Part shown: one piece after another, positions 57,897 through 64,000 of the stretch
Position numbering within the stretch: position 1 is the stretch's first letter
Layout: each line of letters opens with the position of its first letter
Assembly (NCBI RefSeq): GCF_027271155.1
Contig: NZ_CP114542.1
Coordinates: 2,294,001 to 2,358,000 of the forward strand
DNA length: 64,000 nt
Direction: 5' to 3'
Source: Brevundimonas subvibrioides
GTDB taxonomy: Bacteria > Pseudomonadota > Alphaproteobacteria > Caulobacterales > Caulobacteraceae
Made by a program: the position numbers and the translations under genes
Notes under the pieces: model-generated
Seen by the model: the letters and a program-made list of their open reading frames with translations, nothing else
Told to the model about the DNA's origin: nothing
The model's database searches: none

Positions 57897-58024
57897 CGAA
57901 ATCCTCCCCCGTCGGGGGAGGTGGCGCGGCGCGCCTTCGCGCCGCGACGGAGGGGGCCTGATCCGAAGCCGGTGTCCGAGGCTGGCCCCCTCCACCGCTC
58001 CGCGGTCCCCCCCCTACGGGTGAG
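57897..58024. repeat. REP-like GC-rich palindrome block upstream of the HAD gene
   Basis: CTCCCCCGTCGGGGGAG at about 57903-57919 is a near-perfect palindrome, followed by the hairpin GGCGCGCCTTCGCGCC and by GGAGGGGGCC / GGCCCCCTCC as a flanking inverted pair (about 57949-57997), closing with CCCCCCCTACGGGTGAGGAT. It belongs with the units at 27862 and 30376 in type though not in exact sequence. Confidence 0.7.
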
Positions 58025-58032
58025 GATCACGC

Positions 58033-59085
58033 TCATCGCTGCCGCCTCACACCTGCGAACGGATCGTGGTCCGCCTCGCCCTCGTCGAAGCCGAAATGCT
58101 GGAAACCGGCCCGCAGCTCGGCGCTGATCGGGGCTTCGACCACCAGGGTGCCGCCCGAGGGATGATCCAGCTCGATCCGCCGCGCATGCAGCTGCAGCTT
58201 CAGCGGCCCGCTCAGCTGGCCCGAGGCCTCGTCCCCATATTTCGGATCACCCAGAATGGGATGGCCGATCGCCTTCATGTGAGCTCTCAACTGATGCGTC
58301 CGCCCGGTAAAGGGCCGCAGCGCCATCCACGAGGCCCGCTGCGCCGCATGGCTGATGACGGCATAGGCGGTCTCGGCCGGCTCGGCCCCGTTTTCCTTCG
58401 GATCGGCGGGCCGCATGATCTCATAGTCGTTGATGCCCGACTTCTTCAGATGCACGCTGATCTGGCCGTCGGCGGGCTTGGGCAGCCCCATGACGATGGC
58501 CCAGTAGGTCTTCTTGGCCTGACGCCGCGCGAAGGCCCCTGCGAGCCGCTTGGCCGCCTCCGGGCCCTTGCCCAGCAGCAGGACGCCCGAGGTGTCCCGG
58601 TCCAGCCGGTGCACCAGCCGGGGCCGCTCCATCCCCTCGCCCCAGGCCGACAGCAGCCGGTCGACGTGGCGGGTCGTCTTGGTCCCGCCCTGCACGGCCA
58701 GGCCCCACGGCTTGTTCAGGGCGATGACCAGATCGTCCTCATAGATGACCATGGATTTGGCAAAGGCGATGTCGGCCGGCGTCAGGGCCATATGCTCGCC
58801 CGGTGCGCGCACGATCGGCTCGGGGATCGGTGGCACCCGAACGGCCGCCCCGGCCGTCAGCCGCCCCTCGGGCTTGATCCGGGCCCCGTCGACCCGGATC
58901 TGGCCGCCGCGCGCCATCTTCTGCACCTGGATGTTCGACAGATGCGGCCAGCGCCTGCGGAACCAGCGGTCCAGCCGGATGCCGTCCTCGGCCTCGGCGA
59001 CATACAGGATCTGCGGCTCGCGCGCCCCGACCGGCCCCCTGGGTTGCGGCGCTTCGGGCGCGGTCTCCTTCGGGTCGTAGCTCAC
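58033..59085 (-). CDS. rluC: RluA-family 23S rRNA pseudouridine synthase (RluC-like)
   Basis: A 350-residue protein starting with GTG at 59085, overlapping the crcB stop as GTGA. The N-terminal S4 RNA-binding domain is visible in IRLDRWFRRRWPHLSNIQVQ followed by KMARGGQIRVDGARIKPEGR. The catalytic motif is RLVHRLDRDTSGVLLLGKG with the nucleophilic Asp, followed by KTYWAIVMGLP and LRPFTGRTHQLRAHMKAIGH. The S4 domain and length suggest RluC (sites 955, 2504, 2580 in E. coli) over RluA, but site specificity cannot be read directly. It is in one unit with crcB. Confidence 0.85.
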   Translation of the reverse strand: MSYDPKETAPEAPQPRGPVGAREPQILYVAEAEDGIRLDRWFRRRWPHLSNIQVQKMARGGQIRVDGARIKPEGRLTAGAAVRVPPIPEPIVRAPGEHMALTPADIAFAKSMVIYEDDLVIALNKPWGLAVQGGTKTTRHVDRLLSAWGEGMERPRLVHRLDRDTSGVLLLGKGPEAAKRLAGAFARRQAKKTYWAIVMGLPKPADGQISVHLKKSGINDYEIMRPADPKENGAEPAETAYAVISHAAQRASWMALRPFTGRTHQLRAHMKAIGHPILGDPKYGDEASGQLSGPLKLQLHARRIELDHPSGGTLVVEAPISAELRAGFQHFGFDEGEADHDPFAGVRRQR

Positions 59086-59492
59086 GCCGCCACCCCGAAG
59101 GCCCGACGCGCCACCATCAGCCCGGCGAACACCGCCGCGATCGCCAGCACCACCGACAGGCCGACATAGGCCGCCGCCAGTCCGTAATCCCGGCGCTCGA
59201 TCATCGACACCGTCTCCAGCGAAAAGGCGCTGAAGGTCGTGAACCCGCCGAGGAGGCCGACAGCGGCGAAGACCCGGAGGTTCTCGAAGGGAGCTTGATC
59301 GAAATGGCCGGCGCTCCTGGCCCGTATCCACCCGACCAGCAGACCCATGGCCAGACCGCCCACGACATTGACCGTCAGCGTCCCCCACGGCCAGGCGCCG
59401 GCCGGAAACAACCGCCCGGCCAGAAGCCCCACGCCATAGCGCGCCATGGAGCCCAGGGCCCCGCCGATGGCGACCAGCAGAAATCGTGTCAT
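59082..59492 (-). CDS. crcB: Fluoride ion channel (Fluc/CrcB)
   Basis: A 136-residue four-helix membrane protein that dimerises in opposite orientations to expel fluoride. The start ATG 59492 gives MTRFLLVAIGGALGSMARYG. Family motifs: GGALGSMARY, GTLTVNVVGGLAMGLLVGW (the pore Asn), GLLGGFTTFSAFSLETVSMI (the Phe box and the Thr/Ser track). No fluoride riboswitch is visible in the short upstream sequence. Its stop overlaps the rluC GTG start. Confidence 0.93.
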   Translation of the reverse strand: MTRFLLVAIGGALGSMARYGVGLLAGRLFPAGAWPWGTLTVNVVGGLAMGLLVGWIRARSAGHFDQAPFENLRVFAAVGLLGGFTTFSAFSLETVSMIERRDYGLAAAYVGLSVVLAIAAVFAGLMVARRAFGVAA

Positions 59493-59540
59493 GATCCGGG
59501 GCTTATAACGCGCAATCGCCGAAAGCACAGGGAGGCGTGC

Positions 59541-59975
59541 ATGCTCGATCTGGTCCTGGCCATCGTCCACCATCTGCTGGTGTTCGGACTGGCGATCATG
59601 CTGGCGATGGAGCTGGCATATCTGCGCGCCGATCCGGTCCCGATCGCCCGCCTGTCGCGGCTGGACGCCGGCTATGGCGCGGTGGCCGCCCTGATCGTCG
59701 TCATCGGCGTCTGCCGTGTGATCTGGGGGGCCAAGGGCTGGGTGGCGTATCAGGCCAATCCCTTCTTCTGGGCCAAGATCGCCACCTTCGTCGTCATCGG
59801 CCTGCTGTCCATCGCCCCCACGATCCAGTTCGTCAGATGGAGCCGCGCGCTCCGGGCCGACCCCGGCTTCCGCCCGCCCCCGACCGAGGTCTCCCGCGCC
59901 GCCCTGTGGGTCCGGATCGAGGTGCTGCTCCTGCTCCCGCTCGTCGCCTTCGCAGCAGCCATGGCACGCTACTGA
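59541..59975 (+). CDS. DUF2214 family membrane protein
   Basis: A 144-residue protein from ATG 59541, preceded by GGGAGG. Four membrane helices are visible: LVLAIVHHLLVFGLAIMLAM, DAGYGAVAALIVVIGVCRVI, FWAKIATFVVIGLLSIAPTI, and ALWVRIEVLLLLPLVAFAAA. The histidine pair in the first helix (HHLLVFGL) and the Trp-Ala-Lys-Ile motif are typical of DUF2214, a family of unknown function. It is divergent from crcB. Confidence 0.8.
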   Translation: MLDLVLAIVHHLLVFGLAIMLAMELAYLRADPVPIARLSRLDAGYGAVAALIVVIGVCRVIWGAKGWVAYQANPFFWAKIATFVVIGLLSIAPTIQFVRWSRALRADPGFRPPPTEVSRAALWVRIEVLLLLPLVAFAAAMARY

Positions 59976-60137
59976 TCCTGACTCTTCGGGGCAGGGGAAC
60001 CTGACCAAAACGTCACTTGCCGCCCGGTGCGGTTAACGGCGATACCCAAGCTTCGCGTTGCGAGAGAACGCCGTCGGTTACGGGCCAGGGTCTGTCATAC
60101 TGGCCGAAAGTACGTCTGAAGGTTCGAAACGTCCGCC

Positions 60138-61316
60138 ATGTCGCACGACGATCACGCGCATCCGGCTCCGTCGGTGGAGCCCATCCCGCACAGCCCGGCA
60201 ACGCCGGTGCCCGTGGCCCCGCCCCCCGGCGCTGCCGATGCGCCCAGCCGCGTCGAGCCGCCTGCACGCCCGCCCGAGCGTCCGACACCGGCCGTGTCCG
60301 ACGACGGCATCCTGCGCCCGATCCAGGAGAGCGACTATTTCACCCTGGATCCCGCGGCCATCGCGGCGATCTCGGCCAATATCGATCAGTATTTCAACCA
60401 GGCGCTGGATATCTTTCCGTTCTGGGAGACCGAGAACAAGCCGGACCGTTTCCATGTCCTGTTCAGCCGCCAGATCGAGGAGCGTTTCCCGGTCGAGGCG
60501 GACATCCGCGGCCGGATCTACGGCTATGGCCGCCGCGTGTTCAACGCCCTGCGCGTTCACGTCCTCACCAAGCGCCTGACGCAGGGTCTGGCCCTGGTCG
60601 CCTTCGCCGCCATGGCGATCCTTGGCCCCGGCCTGTTCGCCGAATGGACGGGGGGTCAGCCCCAGGGGCTGGGCCTCGCCATACTGGGTATGCTGGTCGC
60701 CCTCGGCCTCTTCTTCGGCGTGTCGTCGATCCTGTTCGTCCAGTACCGCTTCCGGCTGGAGAACGATTCCTACGAGCTCTCGCGCGAGATCGTCCAGCGC
60801 ACGCGTGAGCTGCAGAACCTGTTCACCAATGCCCGCGCCCTGTCCGACCAGGCCGAGACCCAGTTCGCGACCGACGGCAAGGGCTGGGGCCAGCGGGCCC
60901 TGTTCCTGACCCGGCTGGTGCTGTGGATCGCCGCGCGCATGGAGTATCTCGAGAAATACGCCCAGATGGAGCTGTGGCGCGTGCGCCGCGAACGCTACTG
61001 GATGCGCTGGGTCGGCCGGATCTCGACCCCGCTCGTCCTGCTGGTCTGGGCGGCCGTCTTCGCCTTCTGGCCCGCGCCGCCCGTCAACGAAGCCGGCTTC
61101 CGCGCGCTGCAGGTCCTGGCCCTCGTCATGGCCCTGATCGTCTCGTGGCTGTCCTACTACCGCTGGCAGACGCCGACGGCGGCGGTGAAGGACAAGCTGG
61201 GGGTCGACGGCTGGGTCCGCTACGCCTCGCTGGACGTCGACAACACGGTCGGCGACCAGGTCCGGCGCGACAAGGAACGTCTGGTCGAATACCGCGCCCT
61301 TACCCGCGGCCGCTGA
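60138..61316 (+). CDS. Multi-pass membrane protein of unknown function with proline-rich N-terminus
   Basis: A 392-residue protein. The first 55 residues are Pro/Ala/His-rich and probably disordered (MSHDDHAHPAPSVEPIPHSP). A conserved cytosolic stretch (DYFTLDPAAIAAISANIDQY, NQALDIFPFWETENKPDRFH, VLFSRQIEERFPVEADIRGR) precedes membrane segments at about 142-185 and 305-345, with a long helical linker between (SREIVQRTRELQNLFTNARA, likely coiled coil). I do not recognise the family. It overlaps the convergent lipoprotein gene by 17 bases. Confidence 0.65.
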   Translation: MSHDDHAHPAPSVEPIPHSPATPVPVAPPPGAADAPSRVEPPARPPERPTPAVSDDGILRPIQESDYFTLDPAAIAAISANIDQYFNQALDIFPFWETENKPDRFHVLFSRQIEERFPVEADIRGRIYGYGRRVFNALRVHVLTKRLTQGLALVAFAAMAILGPGLFAEWTGGQPQGLGLAILGMLVALGLFFGVSSILFVQYRFRLENDSYELSREIVQRTRELQNLFTNARALSDQAETQFATDGKGWGQRALFLTRLVLWIAARMEYLEKYAQMELWRVRRERYWMRWVGRISTPLVLLVWAAVFAFWPAPPVNEAGFRALQVLALVMALIVSWLSYYRWQTPTAAVKDKLGVDGWVRYASLDVDNTVGDQVRRDKERLVEYRALTRGR

Positions 61317-61800
61317 GCGAGGACCGGACGTCGCGCGCATCATAGGCCTCGACGCCGTCCGGCCTGGCCCCGCGCCCCAGCCGGACCTCCAGAACGGTCG
61401 AGGTCGGTGACGGCCCCTGAAAATTCAGCCCCACGCCGACGCCGGTGCTGGTGCCCGAATAGCGGTATCCGCCGTATCGTCCCGCGCTTGATCCGACTCC
61501 GACCGAGACGCTGGGCCGGAACCCGCCGGCGCTGTCCGGCCGCCCGTCGATGTAGCGCTGAGTGACCACGAACCAGTCATAGCCCTGCTCGATCGTCAGG
61601 TCGGCGGCGCGCAGCAGCGCCCTGTCCGCCACCGGCCCCGGGGCACCCACACCATTGTAGGTCACCCGATAGCGGTCGCTCTCGATCCGCTGTTCCGAAT
61701 ACCCCTGCCCGCCCGGCCCACCCTGCGGGCCATAGGGTGCCAGACTGGCGCAGGCCGTCAGGGACAGGGCGGCGACGGCGATGACGACAGATCGGATCAT
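61300..61800 (-). CDS. CC0125/CC1285-type lipoprotein
   Basis: A 166-residue lipoprotein: MIRSVVIAVAALSLTACASL has its lipobox cysteine at residue 17. The mature part starts PYGPQGGPGGQGYSEQRIES and continues with RYRVTYNGVGAPGPVADRAL, LRAADLTIEQGYDWFVVTQR, then a Gly/Ser-rich C-terminus. The YSEQRI...YRVTYNG motif is characteristic of the lipoprotein family named after Caulobacter CC0125 and CC1285, which is of unknown function. It helps place the organism near Caulobacter. Confidence 0.8.
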   Translation of the reverse strand: MIRSVVIAVAALSLTACASLAPYGPQGGPGGQGYSEQRIESDRYRVTYNGVGAPGPVADRALLRAADLTIEQGYDWFVVTQRYIDGRPDSAGGFRPSVSVGVGSSAGRYGGYRYSGTSTGVGVGLNFQGPSPTSTVLEVRLGRGARPDGVEAYDARDVRSSLSGRG

Positions 61801-61855
61801 GGACGCATTCCTTTTCCCCTAAGCGCGGAAACAAGCGCGAGCGTTCCCTGCCGCC

Positions 61856-62605
61856 CTAATCCTCCCCCTGGGGGTGAGGATTGAGCCCCATCGCCTCCGC
61901 CAGCGCCCTGAAATCCTCCGGCGGTTCCGCCGTCACCGTCCGCTCGCCGCCCTCCGGATGCGGAAATCTCAGCGACGCCGCGTGCAGCATCAGCCGGGGT
62001 GCGCCCCGTCCCGCCGCCGTCAACGCCCCGCCATAGCGGACGTCCCCGACCAGCGGCCTGCCGATGTGCGCCATATGCACCCGCAGCTGATGCATCCGCC
62101 CGGTGAAGGGCTGCAGCTCGACCAGAGCCCCCTCCGCGCTGGCCGCCAGCGTCCGGTACCGGCTCCGCGACCCTTGCGCCCCCTTGGTGTCGAAGGCCGC
62201 CACCCGCATATAGCTCTCGCGCCCGATCTCCTCGCGCACCAGCGGCACATTGACGTCGCCCCGGGCCGGTTCCGGCGCGGCCGAGACCAGCGCCAGATAG
62301 GTCTTGGTCAGCCGGTGGGCCTGGATCGCCTTGCCCAGAAAGCTCGCCGCCGGCTTGGTCCTCGCCGCCATGATGACGCCCGAGGTGTCACGGTCCAGCC
62401 GGTGCACCAATTCCGGCCGCTTGCCGTTCGACCGCGCGAAGGCCCACAGCAGGTCGTCCAGCGTATGCGCCTGGATCCGCCCGCCCTGGCTCGACAGCCC
62501 GGCCGGTTTGGCGAAGGCGATGACCGAGGCATCCTCGTGGATCACCCACGACCGAACGGCCGCGATCTCGTCTTCGGTCAGGGATACGGGGGTTCTGAGG
62601 GTCAC
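61856..62605 (-). CDS. RluA-family pseudouridine synthase without S4 domain
   Basis: A 249-residue pseudouridine synthase. The catalytic motif is PELVHRLDRDTSGVIMAART with the nucleophilic Asp; VIAFAKPAGLSSQGGRIQAH precedes it and LQPFTGRMHQLRVHMAHIGR follows. It lacks the N-terminal S4 domain of the gene at 58033, so it resembles RluA/TruC-type enzymes that act on one or a few sites in rRNA or tRNA. The gene ends in a short cap near 61856. The target site is unknown. Confidence 0.88.
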   Translation of the reverse strand: MTLRTPVSLTEDEIAAVRSWVIHEDASVIAFAKPAGLSSQGGRIQAHTLDDLLWAFARSNGKRPELVHRLDRDTSGVIMAARTKPAASFLGKAIQAHRLTKTYLALVSAAPEPARGDVNVPLVREEIGRESYMRVAAFDTKGAQGSRSRYRTLAASAEGALVELQPFTGRMHQLRVHMAHIGRPLVGDVRYGGALTAAGRGAPRLMLHAASLRFPHPEGGERTVTAEPPEDFRALAEAMGLNPHPQGED

Positions 62606-62614
62606 CCCCGCCGG

Positions 62615-63070
62615 TTAGCGGAGAAAGCCGCGCTTCGCCATCATCCGCGAATACCAGACCAGGAAGACGCACCCCGTCAGGATCACCGCATTCATGACCC
62701 ACGCCGTGTCGCCCATCACGGCCGCGCCGTTCGACAGGCCATAGCTGTAGATCAGGCTGACCAGAAACGCCGCCAGCGACGCCACGAAGACCGGAAACGC
62801 CAGCCGCTTGCGTGCCAGCAGCAGGATCGAGCCGAGCAGGGCCCCCCAGACCCCGACGGCCCACACGCCCGTCATCCAGACCGGCATGGCATGCATATAG
62901 GCGATCTGCGGATCGGTCATGCCGATGCCGCGCAGATAGGCGTCCCCGCCCGTCTGGGTCATCGTATAGTCGAAGGGCCCGTAGCTGTTCCACAACAGCC
63001 CGACCACGCCGACGACCCAGTAGTGCCAGGGCGTGCGCCCCGACCGCGTATCGCTCATGATGCTGACCAT
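62615..63070 (-). CDS. Four-helix membrane protein of unknown function
   Basis: A 151-residue protein from ATG 63070, which is supported by GGGAGGGG just upstream; an internal ATG at 63058 lacks this. Membrane helices are visible in HYWVVGVVGLLWNSYGPFDY, MPVWMTGVWAVGVWGALLGS, LAFPVFVASLAAFLVSLIYS and AWVMNAVILTGCVFLVWYSR. The first helix contains a conserved-looking WNSYGPFDYTMTQTGGDAYL loop, which I associate with small proteobacterial membrane proteins of unknown function. It lies 9 bases before the pseudouridine synthase on the same strand. Confidence 0.7.
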   Translation of the reverse strand: MVSIMSDTRSGRTPWHYWVVGVVGLLWNSYGPFDYTMTQTGGDAYLRGIGMTDPQIAYMHAMPVWMTGVWAVGVWGALLGSILLLARKRLAFPVFVASLAAFLVSLIYSYGLSNGAAVMGDTAWVMNAVILTGCVFLVWYSRMMAKRGFLR

Positions 63071-63138
63071 CGTCCCCTCCCAAGACAGTTAGGCGACCGA
63101 CGATACGCCTCTGCGCATCGCGGGCAACCTTCGCCGGA

Positions 63139-64000
63139 TCAACTTGCGTTGGATTTCGCCGCCCGCATCGCCGACCAGCGTTCCAGCCGCGCCTTGACCT
63201 TCTCCTCGTGGCCCTCGCCCTTCGGTTTGTAGAAGACCCGCCGTTCCATCTCGTCGGGAAAGAAGTTCGCCCCCGAGAAGCCCTCCTCGGTGTCCGGGTC
63301 GTACTGGTAGCCCTTGCCGTAGCCGAGCTGTTTCATCAGCTTCGTCGGCGCGTTGCGAATATGGGCGGGCGGCATCAGCGAGCCCGTCTCCGCCGCCGCC
63401 CGCTTCGCCGCCTTGAAGGCTTCATACACCCCGACCGACTTGGGCGCGGTCGCCAGATGCACCACCGCCTGGGCCAGGGCCAGCTCGCCCTCCGGCGACC
63501 CCAGGAAGTCGTAGGTGTCCTTCGCCGCATTGGCGACCAGCAGCGACAGGGGGTCGGCCTCGCCGATATCCTCGACCGCCATCCGCACGATCCGGCGCGC
63601 CAGATACAGCGGGTCCTCGCCCCCGTTCAGCATCCGCGCCAGCCAGTACAGCGCCGCGTCCGGGTCCGACCCGCGAACCGATTTATGCAATGCGGATATA
63701 AGGTTATAGTGTTCTTCTCTACTCTTGTCATAGGCCGGAGCCCGCCGCTGCAGCGTCGCGGCCAGCGCCTGCACGTCCAGTGGCTCGGGCGGCATGGCGA
63801 ACAGGGTCTCGGCCATGGTCAGCAAGTATCGCCCGTCTCCGTCGGCCAGGGCCAGCAGCGCCTGACGCGCCTCGGGCGTCAGCGGCAGGAGCACTCCCTC
63901 CTCCGCCTCGGCCCGAATCAACAGTTGATTCAGCGCTGCATCGTCCAGCCGCTTCAGCACGAACACCTGGCTGCGCGACAGCAGGGCCCCGTTCAGTTCG
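63139..64000 (-). CDS. rarA: Replication-associated recombination protein RarA (MgsA), N-terminus beyond window
   Basis: The C-terminal 286 residues of an AAA+ ATPase of the RarA/WRNIP1 family, which acts at stalled replication forks. The window cuts the gene on its 5' side, so the P-loop is not visible. The first visible residues (ELNGALLSRSQVFVLKRLDD) are the arginine-finger/sensor region, followed by ALLALADGDGRYLLTMAETL (lid), then DKSREEHYNLISALHKSVRG, the domain unique to RarA, AALYWLARMLNGGEDPLYLA, and the tetramerisation tail MPPAHIRNAPTKLMKQLGYG with YDPDTEEGFSGANFFPDEME. The extent of missing sequence should be about 150 residues. Confidence 0.9.
   Translation of the reverse strand, partial: ELNGALLSRSQVFVLKRLDDAALNQLLIRAEAEEGVLLPLTPEARQALLALADGDGRYLLTMAETLFAMPPEPLDVQALAATLQRRAPAYDKSREEHYNLISALHKSVRGSDPDAALYWLARMLNGGEDPLYLARRIVRMAVEDIGEADPLSLLVANAAKDTYDFLGSPEGELALAQAVVHLATAPKSVGVYEAFKAAKRAAAETGSLMPPAHIRNAPTKLMKQLGYGKGYQYDPDTEEGFSGANFFPDEMERRVFYKPKGEGHEEKVKARLERWSAMRAAKSNAS

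Noticed and set aside
59493..59540. Possible fluoride riboswitch upstream of crcB.
   Set aside because: The 48 bases between crcB and the divergent gene do not contain the riboswitch core, and there is no room for it.

Overview
This window is a GC-rich alphaproteobacterial chromosome segment, most likely from Caulobacteraceae and probably Brevundimonas or a close relative. The indications are a MipZ division regulator beside panC, a lipoprotein of the CC0125/CC1285 type, an RpoB/RpoC pair of Caulobacter type, an ATP12 chaperone, a DUF1489 protein, and gene overlaps of the GTGA/ATGA kind throughout. I see no prophage, transposase or CRISPR array. The species assignment is inference.

Layout. 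1-10 kb: a partial PLP-dependent sulfur enzyme, a Phd/VapC module abutting rnr, a membrane-tethered LuxR-type regulator, a NUDIX gene with a decayed partial copy 1.8 kb away, a 219-bp palindrome, a TetR gene, and a tandem pair of anchored proteins with a small membrane gene between them. 10-24 kb: rpoB-rpoC, a CelD-type acetyltransferase plus cupin-like oxygenase pair, tuf, tRNA-Gly, tRNA-Tyr and rlmB. 24-31 kb: TerC, a 2OG oxygenase coupled to metG, and a MATE exporter bracketed by heptamer repeats, followed by a repeat-rich gap. 31-36 kb: leucine/isovalerate catabolism (mccA, liuC, mccB). 36-39 kb: J-domain protein, mipZ, SPOR lipoprotein, panC.

39-47 kb: aromatic amino-acid synthesis (class II DAHP synthase, an ACT-less prephenate dehydratase, a chorismate mutase preceded by a Phe/Tyr-rich leader peptide), a DUF433/DUF5615 toxin-antitoxin pair, gor, rpiA, glmU, gph. 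47-54 kb: a dicarboxylate symporter, tRNA-Val, then an array of four paralogous small proteins of unknown function that looks compositionally different from its surroundings, converging on an exported caspase-like protein with four PPC domains. 54-64 kb: a DEAD-box helicase with a PW-repeat tail, atp12, HAD phosphatase, two RluA-family pseudouridine synthases, crcB, several membrane proteins and a partial rarA.

The observations most worth follow-up are the aromatic leader/attenuator before the chorismate mutase gene, the four-paralogue array behind tRNA-Val, and three inverted heptamer-repeat elements, one inside rpoB-rpoC and two around the MATE gene. Start sites were chosen from ribosome binding sites, family N-termini and overlaps. 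Functions come from reading the translations; no database search was run.
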